Of a DNA stretch of 64,000 nt, positions 1 to 8,018 are shown piece by piece. The stretch lies in the NCBI GenBank assembly GCA_041690255.1, contig JAWLHU010000002.1, positions 62,001 to 126,000 of the forward strand, in the 5' to 3' direction. The position numbers and the translations under genes are program-made. Positions within the stretch are counted from its first letter, which is position 1; every line of letters starts with the position of its first letter. This DNA is from JAWLHU01 sp041690255 (lineage in GTDB: Bacteria > Bacillota > Sulfobacillia > Symbiobacteriales > Symbiobacteriaceae). The notes below the pieces were generated by a model. The model worked only from the letters and a program-made list of their open reading frames with translations, was not told the origin of the DNA and ran no database searches.

Positions 1-10
1 GCCGGAAGCC

Positions 11-379
11 TTGCCCACGACCAAGCCCGAGCACGACACCTGCGAGATCTTCAGCTATGACGCCGCCAAGGTCGAACGGCTGAGGCAAGAGGTGACCGGC
101 ACCGAGGGGCTCGCCCTGCTCTTCAAGGCCCTGGCCGATGAGACCCGGGTGAAGATCGCCCTGGCGCTGACCAAGGAAGAACTCTGTGTCTGCGACGTCG
201 CCCACCTGACCGGGACCAGCGTCGCAACGGCGTCGCATCATCTGCGGATGCTCCGGAACATGGGGCTCGCCAAGCATCGGAAGGAAGGAAAGCTCGCCTT
301 TTACTCAGTCGACGATCATCACGTGGCCACGCTGCTCACCACGGCGCTGGAGCACTTCCGGGAGGTGGGGCGGCGATGA
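11..379 (+). CDS. cadC: CadC-type ArsR/SmtB metal-responsive repressor
   Basis: A 122-residue winged-helix repressor expected to release DNA when Cd, Pb or Zn binds. The N-terminus carries the CadC signature DTCEIF (Cys11), and the recognition region carries ELCVCD (Cys59 and Cys61), the three thiolates that form the CadC metal site. The helix-turn-helix follows (TSVATASHHLRMLR), then a KEGKLAFYS wing. The proposed start is a TTG at the window edge. No stop lies upstream in frame, so a slightly longer protein cannot be excluded, but known CadC proteins begin close to this point. Its stop overlaps the ATG of the P-type ATPase by four bases (ATGA), so the two are translationally coupled. The promoter and operator must lie outside the window. 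Confidence 0.9.
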   Translation: MPTTKPEHDTCEIFSYDAAKVERLRQEVTGTEGLALLFKALADETRVKIALALTKEELCVCDVAHLTGTSVATASHHLRMLRNMGLAKHRKEGKLAFYSVDDHHVATLLTTALEHFREVGRR

Positions 380-2499
380 GCGCAACCGCAGTGGCCGGCA
401 AGCAGGTCCTCCGGCTGACGGGCCTCACCTGAGCGGACTGCGCCGCCAAGTTCGAGCAGGACGTGGCGCGCATCCCTGGGGTCACCAGGGCTGAACTCAA
501 CTTTGGCGCCGCCAAGCTGACGGTCGAGGGCGATGTCCCCCGTGAGGCGATCGCCGCCGCCGGCAAGGCGCACAATATCCAGGTCCGTGCCGAGCGGGAG
601 GCTCCGCCGCCCCCCCAGCCGTTCTGGCTGGCCAACGCCGCTGTGGTGCCCACCGGCCTGGCCCTTCTCTTTACGATTGCGGCTGAAGTCGCAGAGTGGA
701 TCGCCTCCGAAGCAGTCTCGATCCCGCTCTTCGCGCTGGCGATCCTGGTGGGCGGCTCCTCGACCTTCAAGAAGGGGCTCCGCAACCTGGCCCGCTTCCA
801 GTTCGACATGAACGTGCTCATGACCATCGCCGTGACCGGTGCGGCGCTGATCGGTGAGTGGGGCGAGGGCGCCGTGGTCGCCGTCCTCTTCGGGGTGAGC
901 GAGGTGCTGGAGTCCTACACCATGGACCGGGCCCGCCAGTCGCTCCGCACCCTCATGGAGATCGCACCCAAGAGCGCCCGGGTGATCCGCATGGGCCGGG
1001 AGGAAGAGGTCCCGGTCGAGGAAATCCGCATCGGGGAGACGCTGGTTGTCCGCCCCGGCGAGAAGTTGGCCATGGATGGGGTCGTGATCACCGGGCGCTC
1101 CGCCATCAACCAGGCGAATATCACCGGTGAGTCGCTCCCGGTGGAGAAGGGGCCGAACGATGAGGTCTTCGCCGGGACCATCAACGGGCATGGCGGTCTG
1201 GAGATCCGGGTCACCCGGCTGGTGGAGGATACCACGCTGGCGAAGCTGATCCATCTGGTCGAGGAGGCGCAGGCCCAGCGGGCCCCCACGCAGACATTCG
1301 TGGAGCGGTTTGCCGCCTGGTACACCCCGCTGATCATGCTGCTGGCGGCCCTCGTGATCCTCGTGCCACCGCTGCTCTTCGGCGCGGACTGGTCCCACTG
1401 GATCTACGAGGGGCTGGCCCTCCTGGTGGTAGGTTGCCCCTGTGCTCTGGTCGTGTCGACGCCGGTCTCGATCGTCTCGGCGATCGCCAACGCCGCCCGA
1501 AACGGTGTGCTGATCAAGGGTGGGGCGCACCTGGAACGGGCCGGCTCGGTGCGGGTCGTCGCCTTCGACAAGACCGGTACCCTGACTCGCGGACAGCCCG
1601 AGGTGACCGGGGTGGAGCCGCTGCATCCCCACCTGACGGCAGGCGAGGTGCTCCGGCTGACGGCCGCCGTGGAGATGCGGTCTGAGCATCCACTGGCACG
1701 GGCGATCATCCGGGCGGTGCCTGGCGGTGAGGTGCTGCCCAAGGCGGAGGGCTTCGAGGCGATCGTGGGCCGTGGCGCGCGGGCGACGATCGATGGCCGG
1801 GTCTACCTGGTGGGCAGCCCGGCGCTCTTCGCCCAGGATCTCGGGCTGGATCTGGCGCCCGCCGAGGACCTGGTCGCCCAATGGCAGTCGCTGGGGCGGA
1901 CGGTCATGCTGCTGGGGACCGAGAAGGAGTTGCTGGGCGCCGTCGCCGTGGCTGACACGCCCCGAGAGACGACCGCCCAGGCCCTGGCCCAGCTGAAGCA
2001 GGCGGGGGTGAGCCAGACGGTCATGCTGACCGGCGACAACCAGGCCACCGCCCGGGCGATCGGGGCGATGGTCGGGGTGGATCAGGTCCGGGCCGAGCTG
2101 CTGCCGCACGAGAAGGTGGCGGTGGTGAAGGAGCTGGCCGTGCGGCACGGGGCCGTAGCCATGGTGGGCGATGGTGTGAACGACGCCCCGGCCCTCGCAG
2201 CCGCCACGGTGGGCATTGCCATGGGAGGCGCCGGGACCGACGTGGCCCTGGAGACCGCTGACATTGCCCTCATGGCCGATGACCTGACCAAGCTCCCCTT
2301 TACCCTCCGACTCAGCCGGGCGACCATGGCGGTGATCAAGCAGAACATCGGCCTGGCCCTGGGCCTGAAGCTGCTGGCGGTCCTGGCGGTCTTCCCGGGC
2401 TGGCTCACCCTCTGGCTGGCGATCCTGGCCGACATGGGGGCGACGGTCCTGGTGACACTGAACGGCATGCGCCTGCTGCGGATTCGGCCCGATCGGTAA
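376..2499 (+). CDS. cadA: Heavy-metal P1B-type ATPase with in-frame UGA at the metal-binding CxxC (candidate selenoprotein)
   Basis: A metal-efflux P-type ATPase of about 707 residues, expected to export Cd/Zn/Pb across the membrane. Core motifs are intact: CPC at residues 354-356 in a transmembrane helix, the phosphorylation motif DKTGT (Asp398), a SEHPLA motif, and GDGVNDAP near residue 598. The ATG at 376 overlaps the cadC stop. Reading from it, codon 19 is TGA inside an otherwise typical HMA domain: GLT-U-ADCAAKFEQ aligns with the CadA pattern GMDCTDCAKKFE, so the UGA replaces the first metal-ligand Cys. A hairpin suitable as a bacterial SECIS follows. The alternatives are a nonsense mutation (TGC to TGA is one base) or a start at GTG 463, which would delete the front of the HMA domain and leave 678 residues. 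Reading frame and homology on both sides of the UGA favour readthrough. Confidence 0.8.
430..432 (+). other. Probable selenocysteine UGA codon (CadA-like ATPase, residue 19)
   Basis: TGA in frame between the ATG at 376 and the rest of the ATPase. It sits exactly at the first Cys of the HMA-domain CxxC, giving U-A-D-C. The frame is open and homologous to CadA on both sides. Confidence 0.65.
439..470 (+). promoter_or_regulatory. SECIS-like hairpin after the ATPase UGA
   Basis: The outer stem pairs 439-446 with 463-470 (8 bp, two wobbles). A 3-nt bulge follows at 447-449, then an inner stem pairing 450-453 with 459-462. The apical loop is GAGCA (454-458). The loop starts 21 nt after the UGA and its first base is G, which fits the usual bacterial SECIS spacing and loop rule. 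The structure was folded by eye only, and in GC-rich DNA a chance hairpin is possible. Confidence 0.5.
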
Positions 2500-2514
2500 G
2501 CAAGGAGGCCCACC

Positions 2515-2566
2515 TAGAATAGAGGAAAACTCCATTCCGGAGCCGAAGTGGTGGAGTAAAACACCG
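2515..2566 (+). promoter_or_regulatory. Putative promoter -10 and paired operator before the FAD oxidoreductase
   Basis: TAGAAT at 2515-2520 is a good -10 element, without a clear -35. Overlapping and following it are TAGAG-GAAAA-CTCCA (2520-2534, nine of ten arm positions matching the palindrome seen before the rpiR-family gene and nanE) and a weaker TGGAG-TAAAA-CACCG (2552-2566). The two copies are 32 bp apart. Their position over the start site suggests repression. Confidence 0.5.
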
Positions 2567-2590
2567 CGGAACAGAGAAGGTGACGGATGG

Positions 2591-3970
2591 ATGGAGACCT
2601 ACCACGAGCCATCTCGCACGATTCCGATCCTGGCTCGGACGGAGGTCCTGGTGGTCGGGGGCGGCACCACGGGGGTCTGCGCCGCAATCGCGGCTGCCCG
2701 CAGTGGATCCAGGACCCTGCTGATCGAGCGTGCCGGCCTTCTGGGCGGCACCCAGACCGGGGCGCAGGTGACGCCGGAGATGCCGAATCATGTGGATGGA
2801 AAACCCCTCAACACCGGAATCGGTTGGGAGATGATGCAGCGGCTCACCGGAGAGGGCTATGGCTGGACCCATACAGGACAGGCCTGGTTCGACCCCGAGG
2901 CCCTGAAGTGGCTCATGGACGAGATGCTGCTCGAATCCGGGGCGGAGATGCTGCTCGAGACCCAGCTTTCCGACGTGATCGTGGAGAATGGCACCGTGAT
3001 CGGCGTGATCGTGGAGACGAAGTCCGGCAGGGCTGCGATCCTGGCCGGTCGGGTGATCGACTGCACCGGAGATGCCGACGTAGCCAAGCGGGCCGGGGCG
3101 CTGGTCGCCGAGGGTCGGGAGGAGAGCGGTGAGCACCAGGCCATGTCGCTCCGCTTCACCATGGAGGGGATCGACCTGGAGCGCTTCGCCGCTTTCCACC
3201 GGGCGTTGGAGGGGCCGGCCCGTATGCATCCGGAGGTGCCGCTCTTCCACACCGCCATGGTCTGGGGCTCGGGCTGGCCGCTGGAGCCGGTCTTCCGGCA
3301 GGCCGTGACCGATGGGCTCCTGGACGAGACCGATGGCAACTACTTTCAGTGCTTCGGCATTCCCGGCCGGCCGGAGGCGCTGGCCTTCAACTGTCCGGAG
3401 ATCCCCATGCGGGCCAACGGGCTTGACCCGGCCGACCTGACCTGGGCCCATGCGGAGGGGCGCCGGCGCATCCGCCGGTTTGTCCGCTTCTTCGCCCGGT
3501 ACCTCCCCGGCTTCGAGCAGGCCCGCCTCGCCTCGGTGGCGACCCAGGTGGGGGTACGGGAGACCCGTCGGATTGTGGGCGAGTATCTCCTGACGGTGGA
3601 GGATATCATTGAATGCCGCAAGTTCGATGATGCTATTGCCCGGAACCGTTACCCGGTCGATGTGCACGGTCCGCGGACCTCGATCCGGGAGGAGAAGCGG
3701 AACATGGTCCACCTGCCGCCCGGGGAGTGGCACGAGATCCCCTACCGCTCGCTGGTCCCGCTTGGCGTGGAGAACCTGCTGGTGGCGGGGCGCTGCCTCT
3801 CAGCCACTTTCGCCGCCCAGTCGTCGGTACGGGTCCAGCCAAACTGCCAGGCCATGGGCGAGGCGGCGGGGGTTGCGGCAGCCCTCTCGCTCCAGGAGGG
3901 GATCACCCCCCGCCAGGTAGATGGGGTGCAGTTGCGCAGCGTGCTGCGGGAGCGGGGCTGCAGTCTCTAG
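2591..3970 (+). CDS. FAD-dependent oxidoreductase (FAD_oxidored family)
   Basis: A 459-residue flavoprotein. The N-terminus has the Rossmann dinucleotide-binding motif VVGGGTTGVCAAIAAAR followed by an acidic/basic strand end (LIERAGLLGGTQTG), typical of the FAD-dependent oxidoreductase family common in carbohydrate-utilisation loci. A second FAD contact is seen near the C-terminus (NLLVAGRCLSAT). The substrate is unknown. It starts at ATG 2591, preceded by AGAAGGTG at suitable spacing. It is transcribed toward the large leftward sugar cluster and ends at a shared terminator. The paired palindromes in its promoter match those of the RpiR/NanE promoters, so it probably belongs to the same regulon although it is on the opposite strand. 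No signal peptide or membrane segment is seen, so it should be cytoplasmic. Confidence 0.8.
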   Translation: METYHEPSRTIPILARTEVLVVGGGTTGVCAAIAAARSGSRTLLIERAGLLGGTQTGAQVTPEMPNHVDGKPLNTGIGWEMMQRLTGEGYGWTHTGQAWFDPEALKWLMDEMLLESGAEMLLETQLSDVIVENGTVIGVIVETKSGRAAILAGRVIDCTGDADVAKRAGALVAEGREESGEHQAMSLRFTMEGIDLERFAAFHRALEGPARMHPEVPLFHTAMVWGSGWPLEPVFRQAVTDGLLDETDGNYFQCFGIPGRPEALAFNCPEIPMRANGLDPADLTWAHAEGRRRIRRFVRFFARYLPGFEQARLASVATQVGVRETRRIVGEYLLTVEDIIECRKFDDAIARNRYPVDVHGPRTSIREEKRNMVHLPPGEWHEIPYRSLVPLGVENLLVAGRCLSATFAAQSSVRVQPNCQAMGEAAGVAAALSLQEGITPRQVDGVQLRSVLRERGCSL

Positions 3971-3990
3971 ACATAAGCCAATCAAAGCTC

Positions 3991-4022
3991 AGCGCCGGGG
4001 AGTCCTGCCCCCGGCGCTTTTC
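3991..4022. terminator. Bidirectional intrinsic terminator
   Basis: A perfect 10-bp stem pairs 3991-4000 with 4009-4018 (AGCGCCGGGG / CCCCGGCGCT) around an 8-nt loop, followed by TTTTCT on the + strand. It separates the convergent FAD oxidoreductase and esterase genes. Confidence 0.85.
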
Positions 4023-4024
4023 TG

Positions 4025-4717
4025 CTATTCGGCTGCGAGGTTCCGCAGGTGGAAGGCCAGGGCGGTGTCCAGCCGGTCATTCCAGTACTCCCAGGTGTGG
4101 CCGCCCGGGAATTCCGCATAGGTATGCGCCACACCCAGGCGGGTCAGGTGCTCGCTGTATGCCCGGTTGTGCGAGAGAAACTGGTCCTCCAGCCCGCAGT
4201 CCAGGGCGATCGGCGGCACGCTGGCGCCTGGCTTCACCTCCCAGATGTCGTAATGCTCCTGCTCATCTGGTCCGGACAACTCCTCCGGCCTGTAGAAGGC
4301 GCCGGAGTGGGCGACGGCGGAGCAGAACTTGTCGGGGTGGCGGAGCGCCATGCGGACGGCACCGTTGCCGCCCCGGGAGTGGCCGCCGATCACCGCCCGC
4401 CCCGGTCGGACGTGGAACGTCCGGTGGACGTGGTCCCAGAGGTCGTTGATCAGGAAGGACTCGTAGCGCTCCCGTGGCCCGAGGTCCGCCCAGTGGGCCA
4501 GGCCGCCCTCCGGCATGACGATGATCAGGGGGAGGAGCCGGGCCTTCAGGATCAGAGTGGAGTAGCGGGAGTAGGCGGAGCGGTCGTCGGAGAGGCCGTG
4601 GAGCTGAAAGAGCAGGGGGAAGGGACCAGGCCCCGCCTCCAGCTCAGGGAAGGCGATCTCGTAGCTGACGTGGCGCCCCAGGGCGTCACTGTGGAACTGC
4701 ATCTGGCCGATGTTCAT
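4025..4717 (-). CDS. Putative esterase of the esterase D / antigen 85 fold (PF00756-like)
   Basis: A 230-residue alpha/beta hydrolase. The nucleophile elbow GGHSRGG (IGGHSRGGNGAVRMAL) and the C-terminal catalytic histidine segment (EFPGGHTWEYW) are visible, with an acidic residue in LDCGLEDQFLSHNRAY. Members of this family hydrolyse acyl or feruloyl esters. The ATG at 4717 is chosen because GGAGGTG lies just upstream; the open frame runs 48 codons further but that part looks non-coding. No signal peptide is seen, so it probably acts on imported sugar derivatives. It is the last gene of the long leftward sugar cluster, separated from the preceding gene by a hairpin. Confidence 0.75.
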   Translation of the reverse strand: MNIGQMQFHSDALGRHVSYEIAFPELEAGPGPFPLLFQLHGLSDDRSAYSRYSTLILKARLLPLIIVMPEGGLAHWADLGPRERYESFLINDLWDHVHRTFHVRPGRAVIGGHSRGGNGAVRMALRHPDKFCSAVAHSGAFYRPEELSGPDEQEHYDIWEVKPGASVPPIALDCGLEDQFLSHNRAYSEHLTRLGVAHTYAEFPGGHTWEYWNDRLDTALAFHLRNLAAE

Positions 4718-4741
4718 TCGGCAGCACCTCCATAAGGGAAT

Positions 4742-4764
4742 GGCCCTCCGAACGCCGGAGGGCC
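4742..4764 (-). terminator. Intercistronic hairpin, possible weak terminator
   Basis: A 9-bp stem pairs 4742-4750 with 4756-4764 around AACGC. On the minus strand it follows the DHOD-like gene but lacks a strong T tract, so it may only reduce readthrough into the esterase gene or stabilise the mRNA. Confidence 0.45.
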
Positions 4765-4773
4765 TTGTGGTCG

Positions 4774-6015
4774 CTACGCCCCCAGTTCGGGCAGCCCCGC
4801 AGCCTCGGACAGGTTCAGCCAGGCGTTCACCCCGGTCCGGGCCTTCACGTGGAGCATCCATGGGACCAGGCCGGTCGCCGGGTCGAAGAGCAGGTGGTGC
4901 AGCGCCTTCTGGCTCTTGGAGCCGGAGCGCAGACCGAGGTAGATGTCCGGCAGCTGGAAGAGGGTGTGCATCTGCACGGAGGAGGCGCCCCGCAGGGCGT
5001 ACTCGGCGGCCATCTTGCCCGAGCAGACATCGCCGGTGCCCGAGATCGGCGGCACCCCACCGGTGACCTCGCCCCGGGAGACCGCCTCGCCCAAGAGCGT
5101 CAGCATGCGCAGGTTCCGGTGGCTCAGGTCAGGCCCGCCGTAGGCCACGCCCACCTTGCCCTCGAACTCCTTGCCCGGGTCGAAGAGCCGGTTGGCGTAG
5201 ATCAGAAAGTCGGGCCGTGCCGCCACCGCTGCCTTCAGGAGGTCGAGCTGGAAGCTGTCATCGAACATGGCGTTCATGACCTTGAGGCCGAGCGTAACGC
5301 CCTCGGTACCGGCCGCCGCCCGGATCAGGCGGGGCACGGTGGACATCCACTCCAGGATGATCGCCTGCTGCCTGGAGCGGGAGTCGCCGGCCAGCGTGGG
5401 GCTGAAGTCCTTCTCAAGGACCATAGGACCGCCGTCTCCGCTCTCACGCCAGACCTCCAGGAGGCGAGCTGTCGTGTAGGCATACTCGCCCTCCCGCCAA
5501 ACGGTCTCGCCGGGCCCAGGCAAATGATACTTGACCGATGAGGCGACAACCATACCGTGCTGGTTGCCGATCGCCAGGGAGTCGGTGTAGAGCTGCCGGT
5601 AGGCCTCAAAGGTGTCGTGCCAGCCCCGCCCCTTCCAGGTGACGGTCCAGCCCAGGCGGCCTACCGTCTTGCCGGCGATCGGTTCGAGCTGCATCCGGCT
5701 CTCCTTGAAGGCCCAGTCGGCCATGGCCTGCTCGCCGGATTCATCTTCCGCAATCACGGTCTTCAGGACGACGAAACCCAGCCCGGCCTCGGCGTCGGCC
5801 CGGACCTGGCCCGCCGCCAGGGAGAGCTGGCCGGAGGCCTTGCCGAACGGGTTCTTGATCCGCCGGCCGCCATACTCGCCGGTGATATCCAGGCCGTAGA
5901 CGTCCGCGAGATGGCAGCTCAGTTCGGGCGGCAGCGAGTCTGCGGCGTAATCCGCCTGAATCTGCCGCCGCTGCGCCGGGGTCAGGTCGGGAAACTCGGG
6001 CAGCAGGTAGGTCAC
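4774..6015 (-). CDS. Dihydroorotate/dihydropyrimidine-dehydrogenase-like FMN protein
   Basis: A 413-residue TIM-barrel oxidoreductase. IKNPFGKASGQLS near residue 54 corresponds to the DHOD strand that begins the FMN pocket (NPxGxAxG). The C-terminal phosphate-binding segment PPISGTGDVCSGKMAAEYALRGASSVQMHT matches the GGI-SGxDAxEfllaGAsaVQvgT pattern of DHOD/DPD enzymes. Its location in a sugar cluster, four bases from the aldolase gene, argues against a role in ordinary pyrimidine biosynthesis. A reductive step on a ring or enone intermediate is possible but not shown. The start is ATG 6015. The family assignment is reasonable; the substrate is unknown. Confidence 0.65.
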   Translation of the reverse strand: MTYLLPEFPDLTPAQRRQIQADYAADSLPPELSCHLADVYGLDITGEYGGRRIKNPFGKASGQLSLAAGQVRADAEAGLGFVVLKTVIAEDESGEQAMADWAFKESRMQLEPIAGKTVGRLGWTVTWKGRGWHDTFEAYRQLYTDSLAIGNQHGMVVASSVKYHLPGPGETVWREGEYAYTTARLLEVWRESGDGGPMVLEKDFSPTLAGDSRSRQQAIILEWMSTVPRLIRAAAGTEGVTLGLKVMNAMFDDSFQLDLLKAAVAARPDFLIYANRLFDPGKEFEGKVGVAYGGPDLSHRNLRMLTLLGEAVSRGEVTGGVPPISGTGDVCSGKMAAEYALRGASSVQMHTLFQLPDIYLGLRSGSKSQKALHHLLFDPATGLVPWMLHVKARTGVNAWLNLSEAAGLPELGA

Positions 6016-6018
6016 GCG

Positions 6019-6927
6019 CTATCCCTCCCCAATCGCCCGCATGACGCGGACCACGTTCTCCAGCTCCGCCCGGCTGACCCCAGGCCCCCACGGGTCGTGA
6101 GCCGCCGTCTCGGGAATCACCCCGAGGGCGACCAGCGCCCAGAGCATCCGCTGGATATAGCCCTCCATGGGGGCCAGGAAGGTGGCCTGGGCGAAGGCGT
6201 CCACCTTCTGGTTCAGCTCTACAAAGCGTCCGTACTCGCCGGACTGCCAGGCCCGCAGCAGGTCGTGCTGGAGCCGGGTGCAGGCGGCGCCCATGCCGAT
6301 CAGGGCGCCCTTGGCGCCACACATGAGGGAGTAGCCCAGGAAACGGTCCTCGCCGGTGATCAGCGTCGTGCCGGTCTCAGCACCCACCTCCCGGATAAGG
6401 CTGGCCACATCCTGGAAGGTCATGACCGAGTCCAGGGTGGCCATCTTGATCGCTGCCACGCCCGGCAGCCCCAGCAACTCCCGCAAGACCGGCAACGAGT
6501 ACGTGACCCCGCCCGCCGCCTCGTAGAGGAAGAAGAGGATCAGCGGCTTGCCCACAGCGGCCAGCCTGCGGTGATACTCCACGATCGCCGCCTCGTTCCC
6601 CCTGTGGCGGACCGGGGCGTAGGCCATGAGGTAGTCGGCGCCCCAGACAGCCGCCTCCTCCGCCATGCAGACCGCGGCATCATCGGTCTGGCCGCCCACG
6701 CCGGCCACGATCGTGCCGGAGGGCAGCCCGTCCCGCCAGGACTTCAGCAGGTACTCCCGCTGCTCCCGGGCCAGCATCAGCCCGCGACCGGTATGGGCCC
6801 AGACCGCCACGCCGGTCGGCCCCTGCCCCTGCATGTACCTCACGTAGGAGGCCTGGGCCTCCTGGTCGGTCGAGCCGTCGGTCCGGAGCGGTGCCGGGAC
6901 AGCCGGAAAGAATCCACCTTTGATCAC
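6019..6927 (-). CDS. DHDPS/N-acetylneuraminate-lyase superfamily aldolase
   Basis: A 302-residue (beta/alpha)8 aldolase. The Schiff-base lysine is visible in GVAAIKMAT (about residue 165), and the C-terminal GAKGALIGMGAACTRL segment is typical of the family. The usual carboxylate-binding GSTGE motif is replaced by AHTGRG, and the usual YxxP catalytic tyrosine region reads ILFFLYEAAG. It is therefore neither a normal dihydrodipicolinate synthase nor an obvious N-acetylneuraminate lyase. Next to NanE and an ROK kinase it may cleave a 2-keto sugar acid. The stop of the upstream enolase-superfamily gene overlaps this ATG (ATGA), indicating translational coupling. Confidence 0.75.
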   Translation of the reverse strand: MIKGGFFPAVPAPLRTDGSTDQEAQASYVRYMQGQGPTGVAVWAHTGRGLMLAREQREYLLKSWRDGLPSGTIVAGVGGQTDDAAVCMAEEAAVWGADYLMAYAPVRHRGNEAAIVEYHRRLAAVGKPLILFFLYEAAGGVTYSLPVLRELLGLPGVAAIKMATLDSVMTFQDVASLIREVGAETGTTLITGEDRFLGYSLMCGAKGALIGMGAACTRLQHDLLRAWQSGEYGRFVELNQKVDAFAQATFLAPMEGYIQRMLWALVALGVIPETAAHDPWGPGVSRAELENVVRVMRAIGEG

Positions 6928-8018
6928 CGGTACTCCTCCTTCATGGTGATCCCCAGGCCCGGGCCCCGGGGCACGGGCAGGCAGCCGTCCACCACGGCGG
7001 AGAGGCCGAACTCCTGCTCGACCACATCGCCCTGGTAGAGGAAGCCGCCCACCGGCTCGCAGGCATGGGCAACGACCCGGTGAGCCGCCGCAAAGTGGAG
7101 CCCCGCTGCCGTGCCCGGGCCAAACTCCACCATGGAGCCGACCAGGCAGGTGAGGCCCGCTCCTTCCGCCGCTGCCGCCACCTTCTTGGAGCCGTAGAGG
7201 CCGCAGGGCTTCATGATATTGATGTTCAGGATATCGGCAGCCTTCAGCCGGATCAGCGTCATGGCGTCATGCAGGCCGAACATCGACTCGTCGGCCTCAA
7301 CGGGAGTATCCAGGGCTGCCGTCACATCGGCCATGCCAAGGAGATTCCAGGCCGGCACGGGCTGCTCGATCAGCTCCAGGTCGTAGACCTCCATCTTCCG
7401 GAGGGTCTTGATCGCCGTGGCCACATCGTACCCCTGGTTGGCATCGACCCGGATCTTGACCGAGGGGCCCAGGGCTGAGCGGACCTCCCGGACCACATCC
7501 AAGTCCTTCTGGGGCTCCCGCCCGATCTTCAGCTTCACGGTGCCGAAGCCGTAGGTCTTCACATGGTGGACCGCTTCGGAGACCATTTCATCGATGGTGC
7601 CAATGCCGACCACCCAGGCCATGGGAATCCGGTCCCGGACCTCCCCGCCCAGCAGCTTGTAGACCGGCAGGTTCAGCTTCTTGCCCATGATATCCCAGAG
7701 GGCCAGGTCGATCGACGCCTTGGCGAAATGGTGGCCCGGCAGTACCGCCTCCATGCGGTGGTGCAGCTCCTCCATGTCAAACGGGTCCATGCCTGCCACG
7801 GCCGGTGCCAAGTAGTCGAGGACGCCGTTGAGGATATCCTTCTGGGTCTCGTCGGAGTAGGAGACCATGGGAGCGCCCTCGCCGTAGCCGACGATCCCAT
7901 CGTCCGTGGTGATCCGAGTCAGCACGTGATCGCCGACATAGCTGGGGCCGCCGTTGATCACGAATGGCTTCTTATAGGGGATATCGGCGGTGAACGCCTC
8001 GATCTTTGCGATCCTCAT
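6924..8018 (-). CDS. Enolase-superfamily mandelate racemase/muconate lactonizing-type enzyme
   Basis: A 364-residue enolase-superfamily protein with the N-terminal capping domain (MRIAKIEAFTADIPYKKPF) and a barrel bearing the expected catalytic groups: KxK in TVKLKIG, metal ligands in RVDANQGY, ELIEQP and EADES, and the opposite-face lysine in INIMKPCG. This muconate-lactonizing/dipeptide-epimerase-like arrangement supports acid-sugar dehydration, epimerisation or cycloisomerisation; the substrate cannot be fixed from sequence. It overlaps the DHDPS-like gene by 4 bp and the DUF4855 gene by 4 bp, so it is within one operon. With the aldolase it could form a dehydratase-aldolase pair for a sugar acid. 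Confidence 0.8.
   Translation of the reverse strand: MRIAKIEAFTADIPYKKPFVINGGPSYVGDHVLTRITTDDGIVGYGEGAPMVSYSDETQKDILNGVLDYLAPAVAGMDPFDMEELHHRMEAVLPGHHFAKASIDLALWDIMGKKLNLPVYKLLGGEVRDRIPMAWVVGIGTIDEMVSEAVHHVKTYGFGTVKLKIGREPQKDLDVVREVRSALGPSVKIRVDANQGYDVATAIKTLRKMEVYDLELIEQPVPAWNLLGMADVTAALDTPVEADESMFGLHDAMTLIRLKAADILNINIMKPCGLYGSKKVAAAAEGAGLTCLVGSMVEFGPGTAAGLHFAAAHRVVAHACEPVGGFLYQGDVVEQEFGLSAVVDGCLPVPRGPGLGITMKEEYR

Noticed and set aside
319..2535. A minus-strand open frame of about 740 codons opposite the P-type ATPase
   Set aside because: Same antisense artefact; the + strand has the intact ATPase motifs.
6019..6927. Annotating the DHDPS-family gene as NanA (sialate lyase)
   Set aside because: The substrate-carboxylate motif and tyrosine region differ from known NanA proteins, so only the superfamily is supported.
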